A stretch of 6,870 nt of DNA, from the NCBI GenBank assembly GCA_958425285.1, contig CATZVV010000097.1:1-6870 (forward strand). The letters run 5' to 3'. The notes under the pieces are model-generated. The model worked only from the letters and a program-made list of their open reading frames with translations. It searched no databases and was not told where the DNA came from. This DNA is from an uncultured Lachnoclostridium sp. GTDB lineage: Bacteria; Bacillota; Clostridia; Lachnospirales; Lachnospiraceae. The position numbers and the translations under genes were made by a program. This document shows positions 1 to 6,340 of the stretch, in pieces (the stretch's first letter is position 1; each line of letters starts with the position of its first letter).

Positions 1-591
1 GCTATTATTGGATTCCTCTTCTATCTTGGCTTAAAAAAACTCACCTCTCATGTATACAAAAATCAACGAAGAATTGTAATTATTACTATGTCCTTTTGCT
101 TTTTCATGTCATATGCTGCCGAAGAATTTTTCGGGGTTGCAGATATTACTGGTGCTTTTTTTGCAGGGCTTGTTATTTCTACCCTTTCAAGAACAACCGG
201 CTATGTATCCAAGCGCTGTGAAACCCTTTCCTATTCAATACTTGCTCCGGTGTTCTTTGCCAGCATCGGATTAAAGGTTTCACTTCCTTCCATGAGTACA
301 ATGCTAATTGTCTTTACTCTGGTTCTGACTTTAGTAGCAATCGTCACAAAAATTATTGGCTGCTCAATCGGTGCCAAACTATTCCACTATACAAATCGGG
401 AATGTATACAAATCGGTATTGGTATGATTTCACGTGGTGAAGTTGCATTGATTGTGGCAAATAAAGGTTTAAGCGCCGGATTAATCCATGAAAGTCTCAT
501 CGGCCCAATTATTATCATGGTTATTGCTACAACCATTCTTACACCTTTGGTTCTCAAACCAGTCTTTAGCCGAAAAAAGGAATCGGCATAA
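1..591 (+). CDS. Cation:proton antiporter, CPA2/Kef-type (C-terminal part)
   Basis: This is the 3' part of a gene that starts before the window; 196 residues are visible in frame 1, ending at TAA 589-591. It is an integral membrane protein expected to exchange Na+ or K+ for H+. The visible part is almost entirely hydrophobic segments separated by short loops. Two stretches are typical of the CPA2 (Na+/H+ exchanger) family: 'GAFFAGLVIS' after a membrane-edge 'EEFFGVADIT', and 'GMISRGEVALIVANKG', the equivalent of the family's GM-PRGE-ALIVA signature in the late membrane helices. The protein stops a few residues after the last helix (RKKESA), so no cytoplasmic RCK/TrkA-N domain follows, unlike KefB and KefC. 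The gene is convergent with the minus-strand operon, and its last codons form part of that operon's terminator hairpin. The family is well supported; the ion specificity is not visible. Confidence 0.88.
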   Translation, partial: AIIGFLFYLGLKKLTSHVYKNQRRIVIITMSFCFFMSYAAEEFFGVADITGAFFAGLVISTLSRTTGYVSKRCETLSYSILAPVFFASIGLKVSLPSMSTMLIVFTLVLTLVAIVTKIIGCSIGAKLFHYTNRECIQIGIGMISRGEVALIVANKGLSAGLIHESLIGPIIIMVIATTILTPLVLKPVFSRKKESA

Positions 592-599
592 CCGATTCC
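573..599 (-). terminator. Rho-independent terminator of the ABC transporter-amidohydrolase operon
   Basis: A perfect 8-bp inverted repeat, GGAATCGG (579-586) and CCGATTCC (592-599), encloses a 5-nt loop. Read on the minus strand, the stem is followed at once by six T (578-573), the classic intrinsic terminator form. It lies 37 nt after the amidohydrolase stop. On the plus strand the stem is preceded by A's and followed by CATACTTTC, which is a poor U-tract, so it should work mainly for the minus-strand operon. The loop contains the antiporter stop codon. Confidence 0.85.
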
Positions 600-636
600 C
601 ATACTTTCAGAATCTTATTTACTATACACACATTAT

Positions 637-1449
637 TTATTGTTCTATTTTAAGCAGTCTTTTCGCATTTTCTGAAAAGATTGCTTTTTTTACCTCTTCT
701 GGCAAATCCAGCTTTTCCAAATATTCTACATCCTGTTTCTGTCCATCCCATGGAGAATCCGTTGCAAACAGAAATCGCTCTGCACCATGGTTTTTAATCA
801 TTCTCTTTAACTGCTGATCTGGAATTTTTCCCAAATTATATGCAAGATCAAAGTATACCTCTTTGCCAACCAAATACGTTTCTACATCATCCCACTGCTC
901 ATGTCCTCCAGTATGAGCAAAAATCAATTTCCCCTGTTCTTCTTTTCCATAATCCAATTTTGAAAGCAACTTTGCCGCACGATCCGGCGGACAATGAACA
1001 GGCTCCGGATAACCTACATCAATTCCGGCATGGAAAACAACATGTAATCCCTTATTAATTGCATATTGAACAAGAACCATCATCTTTTCATCGTCAATAA
1101 AAGTTTTCTGATAATCCGGATGCAGCTTTATTCCTGGAAGACCTGAAGCAGCTATTTCATCCAGTTCCTTCTTATAATTTTCCGTCTGTGGATGAATGCC
1201 ACCAAAAGACTGGATTCCCTCCTCCCGGGAAATTTTCAGTGCAAATTTCAAAATACTTCCAAATTGAGATGGTTTTGTCACAACAGGCAATACAACACTC
1301 AAATCGACTCCTGCTTCATTCATAGACTGTTTTAGATCCTGCAACGTTGCCTTCGTATATGCTTTTATTTTTGCCTTTTGCTTTAGAATTTCAATCGTAG
1401 AGTCAGCTATTTTATCGGGAAAAATATGAGTATGAAAATCAATAATCAT
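637..1449 (-). CDS. Metal-dependent amidohydrolase (amidohydrolase 2 / COG2159-like TIM-barrel hydrolase)
   Basis: A 270-residue cytosolic protein with no signal peptide. It carries the ordered metal-ligand pattern of the amidohydrolase superfamily: HxH on the first strand (H6, H8 in 'DFHTHIF'), H140 in 'VFHAG', H179 in 'AHTGG' and D231 in 'FATDSPW'. 'GGIHP' (83-87) and 'GIKLHPDYQ' (106-114) are also typical of the amidohydrolase_2 branch. Family members hydrolyse or decarboxylate small cyclic, amide or ester substrates; nothing here identifies the substrate. Its ATG overlaps the end of the upstream ATPase gene by 11 bp and has its own GAAGGAG site inside that gene, so it is the last cistron of the importer operon. 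It may act on the imported compound; that role is inferred from position. All expected ligands are present, so it looks active. A TatD-type nuclease is a less likely alternative. Confidence 0.88.
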   Translation of the reverse strand: MIIDFHTHIFPDKIADSTIEILKQKAKIKAYTKATLQDLKQSMNEAGVDLSVVLPVVTKPSQFGSILKFALKISREEGIQSFGGIHPQTENYKKELDEIAASGLPGIKLHPDYQKTFIDDEKMMVLVQYAINKGLHVVFHAGIDVGYPEPVHCPPDRAAKLLSKLDYGKEEQGKLIFAHTGGHEQWDDVETYLVGKEVYFDLAYNLGKIPDQQLKRMIKNHGAERFLFATDSPWDGQKQDVEYLEKLDLPEEVKKAIFSENAKRLLKIEQ

Positions 1450-2839
1450 TATGAAACGCTCCTTCTTTTAATCGCAATATCCGATCACACATCATCTCCA
1501 TAATTTCTGGATCATGTGAAATAAAGATATAAGACAATTTATATTTTTCTTTACATTTGTTTAACAGCTTACATATTTTATCCTGAATCGTTACATCTAA
1601 TGCAGAAACCGGTTCATCTAATATTAAAATTTCAGGATAATTCATTAGTGCACAGCCAATTGCAACCCGCTGCCTCTGTCCTCCGCTTAACTCATCTACT
1701 TTTCTTTTTAAATAATTTGCAGACAGACCAATCCACACAACCATCTCCCAAACGCGCTGTTTTCGTTCCACTTTTGGTACCTTTCTTATCCGAAGCGGCT
1801 CCTCTAATAAAAATCCAACAGTCTTACAAGGATTCAAGCTACTATAGGGGTCCTGAAAAACCATCCCAACACGGCTCCCCAAAGTTTCAATCTTTCCACT
1901 ATCCGGGACTTTCAACCCTGTTAGGACTTGTGCCAAAGTACTCTTCCCGCACCCACTCGAACCAACAATTCCCAACACCTCTCCCTTCTTTAAAGAAAAC
2001 GTTATATTTTTTAAAACTTTTTTCTTTCCGTAAGAAGCAAATAGCCTTTCCACTTTCAAAACATCAGAACATTCACTCGTACTTCTTCCTTTTTTTTCTT
2101 TCGATGGAAGTGCATCCAGTAAAGCTTTTGTATATTCTGCCTGAGGTTCATAGAAAATCTGTTCGGCAAAACCAGTTTCTTCAATTTTACCCTTGTTCAT
2201 TACAATCACTTTCCGACAAAAACGATGCACAAGTTTAATATCGTGTGAAATAAATAACACCGCTGTTTCCATCTCTTGATTCAAATTAAGGATTAATTCC
2301 AAAATCTGTTCCTGTACTTCTATATCTAAAGCTGTTGTCGGCTCATCAGCAATAAGTAATCGTGGCTTACAAATCATTGCCATGGCAATCATCACCCGCT
2401 GTCTCATACCTCCGGACAACTCATGCGGATACTTATAAAAAAATTCCTCATTGCCTTCCAGACCAACCCGTTCCAGCATGCGTAAAGTTTGTTCTTTTGC
2501 CTCCCGTCTCGTTATATGTTCATGTATCTGAAGCATTTCTGCCACCTGTTTGCCAATCGTCAAAACCGGATTTAAAGAAGTCATCGGTTCCTGAAAAATC
2601 ATTGCTATATCTTTACCGGAAATTGGTTTTCCTTCCGCGGTACCAAAGGAAAACTTATCCCATGAAACTTTAGCATCTTCCGGGGTAAGCCCCATAAGTG
2701 ACAACGCCGTCATACTTTTTCCAGAACCGGATTCTCCCACAATTCCCACAATTTCTCCAGAATTGATACAAAAGGAAATCCCATCTACAACACGTTTTTG
2801 AAATGTTACAGTTAAATTTTCTAATTCCAATAATCTCAA
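1439..2839 (-). CDS. Fused two-domain ABC transporter ATPase, oligopeptide/dipeptide type (DppD-DppF-like)
   Basis: A 466-residue cytoplasmic protein with two complete ABC domains in tandem, powering the two adjacent permeases. Domain 1: Walker A GESGSGKS (35-42), Q-loop Q83 in 'MIFQEPMTSLNP', signature LSGGM (141-145), Walker B LLIADE (161-166), switch H199. Domain 2: Walker A GSSGCGKST (293-301), Q329 in 'MVFQDPYSSLNP', signature LSGGQ (384-388), Walker B ILILDE (404-409), switch H442. The Q-loop sequences 'DPMTSLNP/DPYSSLNP' are hallmarks of the peptide/nickel subfamily. The protein is short for a fusion of two roughly 300-residue subunits: the linker is about 25 residues, the C-terminal oligopeptide-type extensions are mostly missing, and the Walker A to Q-loop span is only about 30 residues in domain 2. 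The start is TTG, chosen because GGAGG lies 9 nt upstream and no in-frame ATG precedes the first ABC strand; it overlaps the permease stop as TTGA. Confidence 0.93.
   Translation of the reverse strand: MRLLELENLTVTFQKRVVDGISFCINSGEIVGIVGESGSGKSMTALSLMGLTPEDAKVSWDKFSFGTAEGKPISGKDIAMIFQEPMTSLNPVLTIGKQVAEMLQIHEHITRREAKEQTLRMLERVGLEGNEEFFYKYPHELSGGMRQRVMIAMAMICKPRLLIADEPTTALDIEVQEQILELILNLNQEMETAVLFISHDIKLVHRFCRKVIVMNKGKIEETGFAEQIFYEPQAEYTKALLDALPSKEKKGRSTSECSDVLKVERLFASYGKKKVLKNITFSLKKGEVLGIVGSSGCGKSTLAQVLTGLKVPDSGKIETLGSRVGMVFQDPYSSLNPCKTVGFLLEEPLRIRKVPKVERKQRVWEMVVWIGLSANYLKRKVDELSGGQRQRVAIGCALMNYPEILILDEPVSALDVTIQDKICKLLNKCKEKYKLSYIFISHDPEIMEMMCDRILRLKEGAFHNDY
1459..1465 (-). promoter_or_regulatory. 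Ribosome binding site for the amidohydrolase, inside the ATPase gene
   Basis: On the minus strand GAAGGAG ends 9 nt before the ATG at 1449. It is made from the last codons of the ATPase gene (Lys-Glu-Gly-Ala). Together with the 11-bp overlap this supports the chosen start and translational coupling. Confidence 0.75.
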
Positions 2840-3612
2840 TCTGCATCGCCTCCAATCAGGCTAAATGAATACACAAGAACCACCATAATAATACCCGGAA
2901 AAATTGCCGTCCAAGGAGCAATCTTTAAATAGCCGGAAGCTTCGGATATCATTCTGCCAAGACTCGCTTCAGGCGGCTGTACTCCCAATCCCAAAAAACT
3001 CATACCTGCCTCTGCTAAAACCGCATTATTAAAACCAATTGTTATTGTCGGTATAAGGGTTGCCAGCATATTGGGAAGCATGTGCCGAAACAAAATAGAG
3101 CAGGTACCTGCACCAAGTATCTTTGCATTTTTTACATAATCCAACTGCCGCTGCTTGATAAATTCACTTCGCATGACTCTCGCAAAACTTGGAATAAATA
3201 GAATCCCCAACGCAAGTATGATATGATATTTTCCGCTTCCAAATATACTAACAAAAACAAGTGCCAGCAAAATACTTGGAAATGCCGTAACTGCATCATT
3301 GATACGCATCACAATGTCATCAACCAAGCCACCTGCATAACCGGTCACTGCACCAATCAAAGTCCCAAATACAGCTCCTATTGCTACTACAGATGTACTA
3401 ATCACTACAGTTGTAGAGAGCCCTTTCATAACCCGACTGAATACATCCCTTCCAAAGTTATCATTTCCAAATGGATGAAGCAACGTAGGCGAAGCATTTT
3501 TCAACTGAATATTCATAGCATCTGGATTATATGGTGTCCAAACAAGACCAACAAATGCAAAAATCAATAAAACAGACACTAATAGGATCCCAATCCATTG
3601 ACTCTTTTTCAT
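2836..3612 (-). CDS. ABC transporter permease, DppC/OppC type
   Basis: A 258-residue integral membrane protein, the second permease of the peptide-class importer. After one N-terminal helix (about 8-25), residues 27-63 match the OppC N-terminal region: 'TPYNPDAMN', then 'HPFGNDNFGRDVFSRVMKG', the equivalent of the family's HPLGTDxxGRDVxSRxxxG. A set of membrane helices follows. The ATPase-coupling EAA loop is at about 158-180 ('NAKILGAG' then 'FRHMLPN'). 'AEAGMSFLGLGVQPPEASLG' (200-219) is the conserved late segment. The C-terminus is short: it ends 'SLIGGDAD' and lacks the usual GDxLRDxLDPR tail, perhaps because the next gene starts inside it. The ATG directly follows the previous gene's TAA, with GGAGGT 4 nt upstream at 3622-3617. 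It is expected to pair with the DppB-type permease to form the transmembrane channel. Confidence 0.93.
   Translation of the reverse strand: MKKSQWIGILLVSVLLIFAFVGLVWTPYNPDAMNIQLKNASPTLLHPFGNDNFGRDVFSRVMKGLSTTVVISTSVVAIGAVFGTLIGAVTGYAGGLVDDIVMRINDAVTAFPSILLALVFVSIFGSGKYHIILALGILFIPSFARVMRSEFIKQRQLDYVKNAKILGAGTCSILFRHMLPNMLATLIPTITIGFNNAVLAEAGMSFLGLGVQPPEASLGRMISEASGYLKIAPWTAIFPGIIMVVLVYSFSLIGGDAD
2849..2853 (-). promoter_or_regulatory. Ribosome binding site deciding the TTG start of the ATPase gene
   Basis: GGAGG on the minus strand, 9 nt before TTG at 2839, lies within the last codons of the upstream permease (Gly-Gly-Asp). A closer ATG at 2846-2844 is out of frame with the ABC domains, so TTG is the supported start. 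Confidence 0.7.
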
Positions 3613-4560
3613 TTATACCTCCACCCGGGGATCAATCCAATGATAAATAATATCTACAAAACAGTTTACAATTACTACAATACCTGTTAGTAATAAAAGA
3701 ACTGCCTGCACAACTGGAAAATCCCTATTTGAAATTGCCGTAACCAAAAGTCTTCCAATTCCGGGTACACTAAAAACCTGTTCTACAACAAGGCTTCCTG
3801 CAATTACATCAACAAGCACCAGTGCCAAAAATGTAATAACGGGTATCATTGCATTTTTTAGTATATGACAATAAAATACCTGATTTTCTGAACACCCTTT
3901 ACTATATGCTGTCCTTACATAATCCTTGTTTGTCTCCCTCTTTATTGCTGCTGACAAATATCCAATTGTCATGGCACTCTTGGGCAATGCAATAGAAATA
4001 GCCGGAAAAATCAGATAAGAAATACAACCAAAAAAGTTCTCTCTGGGAAACACAAATGCCCCCGGGGTAAAGATATGCAATAAAATTCCAAAAACAAACG
4101 TTAACAAAACTCCAAGAAAAAACGGAGGCACTGCCATTGTCAGTCTGCTCATAAAATGAATCATACCTTCTACCCATTTCCCTTTGTGTTTTCCACAAAA
4201 CACTCCTAACGGAAAAGAAATCAAAATAATAAAAACAGATGCCAAAATTGTGAGAAGTGCCGTTATGCCAAGCCTCTCACCAACCAGACTCTGAACTGCT
4301 ACTCCCTCATACTGGTAAGATTCTCCAAAATTAAAATGTAACGCATCTGCAAGCCACCAGACATAACGCTTAATAACCGGCTGATTCAACCCCATTTCTT
4401 CACGTAATGCTTCAATTCGTTCCGGTGTTGCATCTGTGCCTAATTTTGACACAGATGCATCTCCCGGAAGAACGGAAAACACGAAAAAAGTCAGAATTGA
4501 AATTAGCAATAAAGTAATACATAACATACTGAGCTTTTTTATGATATATTTTTTCCACAT
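3613..4560 (-). CDS. ABC transporter permease, DppB/OppB/NikB type
   Basis: A 315-residue integral membrane protein of normal family length, the first permease of the importer. An N-terminal helix (about 11-31) is followed by 'LPGDA' (31-35) and the periplasm-side-type segment 'REEMGLNQPVIKRYVWWLADALHFNFGES', typical of the OppB N-terminal region (G-D-G-S equivalent 'NFGESY'). Further helices precede the ATPase-coupling EAA loop at about 213-240 ('DYVRTAYSKG' then 'HILKNAMIP'). The late motif 'GSLVVEQVFSVPGIGRLL' (255-272) is diagnostic for this family, and the protein ends with the usual 'IDPRVEV' tail. The ATG at 4560 has a moderate AAAGGAA site upstream and lies 24 bp after the binding-protein stop. 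The order binding protein, B permease, C permease, ATPase is the standard one for dipeptide/oligopeptide/nickel systems. Confidence 0.94.
   Translation of the reverse strand: MWKKYIIKKLSMLCITLLLISILTFFVFSVLPGDASVSKLGTDATPERIEALREEMGLNQPVIKRYVWWLADALHFNFGESYQYEGVAVQSLVGERLGITALLTILASVFIILISFPLGVFCGKHKGKWVEGMIHFMSRLTMAVPPFFLGVLLTFVFGILLHIFTPGAFVFPRENFFGCISYLIFPAISIALPKSAMTIGYLSAAIKRETNKDYVRTAYSKGCSENQVFYCHILKNAMIPVITFLALVLVDVIAGSLVVEQVFSVPGIGRLLVTAISNRDFPVVQAVLLLLTGIVVIVNCFVDIIYHWIDPRVEV
3617..3622 (-). promoter_or_regulatory. Ribosome binding site for the DppC-type permease
   Basis: GGAGGT on the minus strand lies in the last codons of the DppB-type gene, just before its TAA, which directly adjoins the ATG of the next gene. 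The arrangement suggests translational coupling. Confidence 0.7.
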
Positions 4561-4584
4561 CGTGTATTCCTTTCCATCTTTTAT

Positions 4585-6105
4585 CTATCCGACAAATCCA
4601 ACTTTTGATAAATCCTGAGCTGCAACAGGATAACAAACATAACCAGCAAGTTTTTTATTAACTGCAATGAGATTTACAGGATCCTGAATATAGGCAGATG
4701 CTGCATCTTTTGTCAAAATCATTTGCAGTTCCTTGTACTTTTCTACTTTCTCGGTTTCGTCAATCGTTTGCTTTGCTTCCGAATATACTCGATCAAATTC
4801 ATTATTACTGTAATTTGTGAAATTTTTTGAACCCGTACTTTCATTTTTTTCGAACCAGCTGCTCGGTGCCAATGTTCCATCAACAGCTACAATAGTCGAC
4901 TCAAATTTCCGATCTGTATAAACATCAGAAACCCACGATGTAAATTCAACAAGCTCTGTTTTTGCCCGAATACCAACTTCTTTCAATTGTTCAATGACAA
5001 TTTCAGCTACTGTCTGATGCGGTGCATAGTTATTTGGAACAACAATTGTTAATTCGAATCCATCCGAATAGCCTGCTTCTTTTAAGAGTTCCTTTGCCTT
5101 TTCGACATTATGGGGATAAACCTGTTCTGTCTCTTCATTATAATATTTCCGAAATCCGGGTATCATATGAGTCTGAATTTCATGACTTTTTCCCTCAAAT
5201 ACAAACTGATTAATCTCATTCCGGTCAATCGCATAGCAGATTGCCTGCCTGACTTTCTCATTCTGAAATGGTTCGAACTTATTATTTAAAAAGAGTCCCT
5301 GAACATAATTGACACTTCCCTCAATAATATTAAACTGGTCACCCAGCACTCCTGTCTGATCTGCCGTCAGATATTGCAGAATGTCAATGTTTCCACCCTG
5401 AAGCTCCGTAAAGGCAGCATCCGTATCTGACACAATTTTAAAGGTAACCTGATCCAGATATGGCAGTCCTTTCGTCCGGTAACCTTCAAATTTAACTACA
5501 GTAAGACTCTGACCCGGAACAAATTTTTCAATTTTAAACGGTCCGGTCCCAATCGGATTTTCCCCCGGCTTCTTATTTTCTTTAGGGATAATGGCAAGCG
5601 TAAGTTCCGGTAAAAATTCTGAATTCCCCTCTTTTAAAATGACTTTTAGTTTTCTTTCATCCGCAATCACAACCTTTTTCAAAATAGAAAAAGCGGACTC
5701 CTTTCCCTGGATGTCCGCGTAACGCTCAATCGAGTATTTAATGTCTTCTGCAGTCACCTTACTTCCGTCATGGAATGTGAGGCCCTCACGCAAAGTAAAG
5801 GTATACACTGTGGCATCATCAGAAACATCAACACGCTCTGCCACTGCCGGCTCTAAATCTCCATCCGGCGTTGCCTTTACCAGTCCTTCATAGACATTAA
5901 ATAAAACTTCTCTAGTTCCTGCGTACACGACATTGTGCGGGTCAAGACTATCGAGATCCTGTGAGATTCCTACTGTCACAGTCCCCCCCGAAGTAATTGC
6001 AGAAGAATCGGTTTTCTCTGTGGTATCCTCCTTCACCGTATTGTCTCCGCAGCCTGAGAGTACAATCAGCAAGAGTACTGCCAACAGGTATGAATATTTT
6101 TTCAT
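4585..6105 (-). CDS. Oligopeptide/dipeptide ABC transporter substrate-binding lipoprotein (SBP family 5)
   Basis: A 506-residue extracellular lipoprotein that captures substrate for the permeases. Residues 1-19 form a lipoprotein signal: MKKYSY, a hydrophobic core, then the lipobox LSGC with lipidated C19. A charged, low-complexity tether (about 20-38) precedes the binding domain. Family 5 features visible are 'DPHN' (about 55-58), 'YEGLV' (72-76), 'FHDGSKVTAEDIKYS' (111-125), 'IGTGPFKIEKF' (about 185-195) and 'VRQAICYAIDR' (285-295). Length is normal for DppA/OppA/NikA-like proteins. Two ATGs compete: 6111 directly abuts AAGGAGG (no spacer), while 6105 has a 6-nt spacer and gives a standard MKK signal, so 6105 is preferred; using 6111 adds only Met-Ser. 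Ligand specificity cannot be read; di- or oligopeptides are the family default, nickel or opines are alternatives. Confidence 0.94.
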   Translation of the reverse strand: MKKYSYLLAVLLLIVLSGCGDNTVKEDTTEKTDSSAITSGGTVTVGISQDLDSLDPHNVVYAGTREVLFNVYEGLVKATPDGDLEPAVAERVDVSDDATVYTFTLREGLTFHDGSKVTAEDIKYSIERYADIQGKESAFSILKKVVIADERKLKVILKEGNSEFLPELTLAIIPKENKKPGENPIGTGPFKIEKFVPGQSLTVVKFEGYRTKGLPYLDQVTFKIVSDTDAAFTELQGGNIDILQYLTADQTGVLGDQFNIIEGSVNYVQGLFLNNKFEPFQNEKVRQAICYAIDRNEINQFVFEGKSHEIQTHMIPGFRKYYNEETEQVYPHNVEKAKELLKEAGYSDGFELTIVVPNNYAPHQTVAEIVIEQLKEVGIRAKTELVEFTSWVSDVYTDRKFESTIVAVDGTLAPSSWFEKNESTGSKNFTNYSNNEFDRVYSEAKQTIDETEKVEKYKELQMILTKDAASAYIQDPVNLIAVNKKLAGYVCYPVAAQDLSKVGFVG

Positions 6106-6111
6106 ACTCAT

Positions 6112-6118
6112 CCTCCTT
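6112..6118 (-). promoter_or_regulatory. Ribosome binding site for the binding lipoprotein
   Basis: AAGGAGG on the minus strand touches the ATG at 6111 but lies 6 nt from the ATG at 6105. The spacing selects 6105 as the translation start. Confidence 0.75.
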
Positions 6119-6162
6119 CTTCTTATTTAGTTTTTTGTTTGCCATAAGACAAAACCAGATAT

Positions 6163-6191
6163 ATTTTAACTCATTTTAAAAAAAATAGCAA
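6163..6191 (-). promoter_or_regulatory. Candidate sigma-A promoter of the importer operon
   Basis: On the minus strand TTGCTA (6191-6186, 4 of 6 to TTGACA) and TAAAAT (6168-6163, 5 of 6 to TATAAT) are separated by exactly 17 nt. The spacer is very AT-rich. Transcription would start near 6156, giving a leader of about 50 nt. The site lies downstream of the 6207-6271 hairpin, as expected if that hairpin ends the amt transcript. A chance match in AT-rich DNA cannot be excluded. Confidence 0.45.
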
Positions 6192-6206
6192 GCATTTAAG
6201 AGAAAA

Positions 6207-6271
6207 GAGAAGAGGCACCATTAACAGGAACAAAAATTTTCATTTTTTTCAAGTTAATTTTGCTTCTTCTC
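6207..6271 (-). terminator. 65-nt imperfect inverted repeat; possible terminator of the amt-PII gene or 5' leader hairpin
   Basis: The arms 6207-6235 and 6243-6271 are complementary at about 24 of 29 positions around a 7-nt loop. The outer stem is 11 positions (GAGAAGAGGCA against TGCTTCTTCTC), followed by a 6-bp perfect block (ATTAAC/GTTAAT) and an AT-rich inner stem. On the minus strand it is followed by TTTTCTCTT, a partial U-tract, and it starts 70 nt after the amt-PII stop, so it is the best terminator candidate for that gene. On the plus strand the single outer mismatch becomes a G-U pair and the tail is ATTTTTATATT, so it could fold either way. Confidence 0.5.
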
Positions 6272-6279
6272 ATTTTTAT

Positions 6280-6288
6280 ATTATAACA
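6280..6288 (-). promoter_or_regulatory. Candidate extended -10 promoter
   Basis: On the minus strand TGTTATAAT is a perfect extended -10 element (TG-N-TATAAT). No good -35 stands 16-18 nt upstream, which extended -10 promoters can tolerate. Transcription would start near 6273, two bases before the 65-nt inverted repeat, so the mRNA would begin with that hairpin. It is an alternative or additional promoter to the one at 6163-6191. Confidence 0.4.
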
Positions 6289-6294
6289 ACCTTA

Positions 6295-6308
6295 GTGCAA
6301 TATAGCAC
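6295..6308. repeat. Short dyad GTGC-N6-GCAC upstream of the extended -10
   Basis: On the minus strand GTGC (6308-6305) and GCAC (6298-6295) form a 4-bp inverted repeat separated by TATATT. It sits where the -35 and spacer of the 6280-6288 promoter would be and could be an operator. The arms are short enough to arise by chance. Confidence 0.25.
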
Positions 6309-6340
6309 CTTCGCTCTATAAACAAATTCGTACTTTGTAT

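Noticed and set aside
1600..2238. 212-codon open frame on the plus strand
   Set aside because: It lies wholly antisense to the fused ATPase gene, whose motifs are unambiguous. Its own translation shows no domain, and no ribosome binding site was identified.
2670..2855. 61-codon minus-strand open frame with an ATG nearer to GGAGG than the ATPase TTG
   Set aside because: It is out of frame with the ABC domains and gives a Cys/Trp-rich, featureless peptide; it is a shadow of the ATPase N-terminus.
3902..4198. 98-codon minus-strand open frame inside the DppB-type gene
   Set aside because: It is a shadow frame of the permease; the translation has no family features.
6231..6250. Possible CodY box (ATGAAAATT-like half-site on the minus strand)
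   Set aside because: Only one half matches; about 5 of 15 positions differ from AATTTTCWGAAAATT, which is easily met in AT-rich DNA.
6112..6280. Riboswitch or T-box in the leader
   Set aside because: No conserved T-box (TGGNACCGCG) or recognisable riboswitch core was seen; only the long hairpin and a weak 6-bp stem near 6137-6155 are present.
6295..6310. Sigma-54-like promoter (GG then TTGC on the minus strand)
   Set aside because: Only 7 nt separate GG from TTGC, where sigma-54 sites need 8; this spacing is strict. No activator gene is visible.
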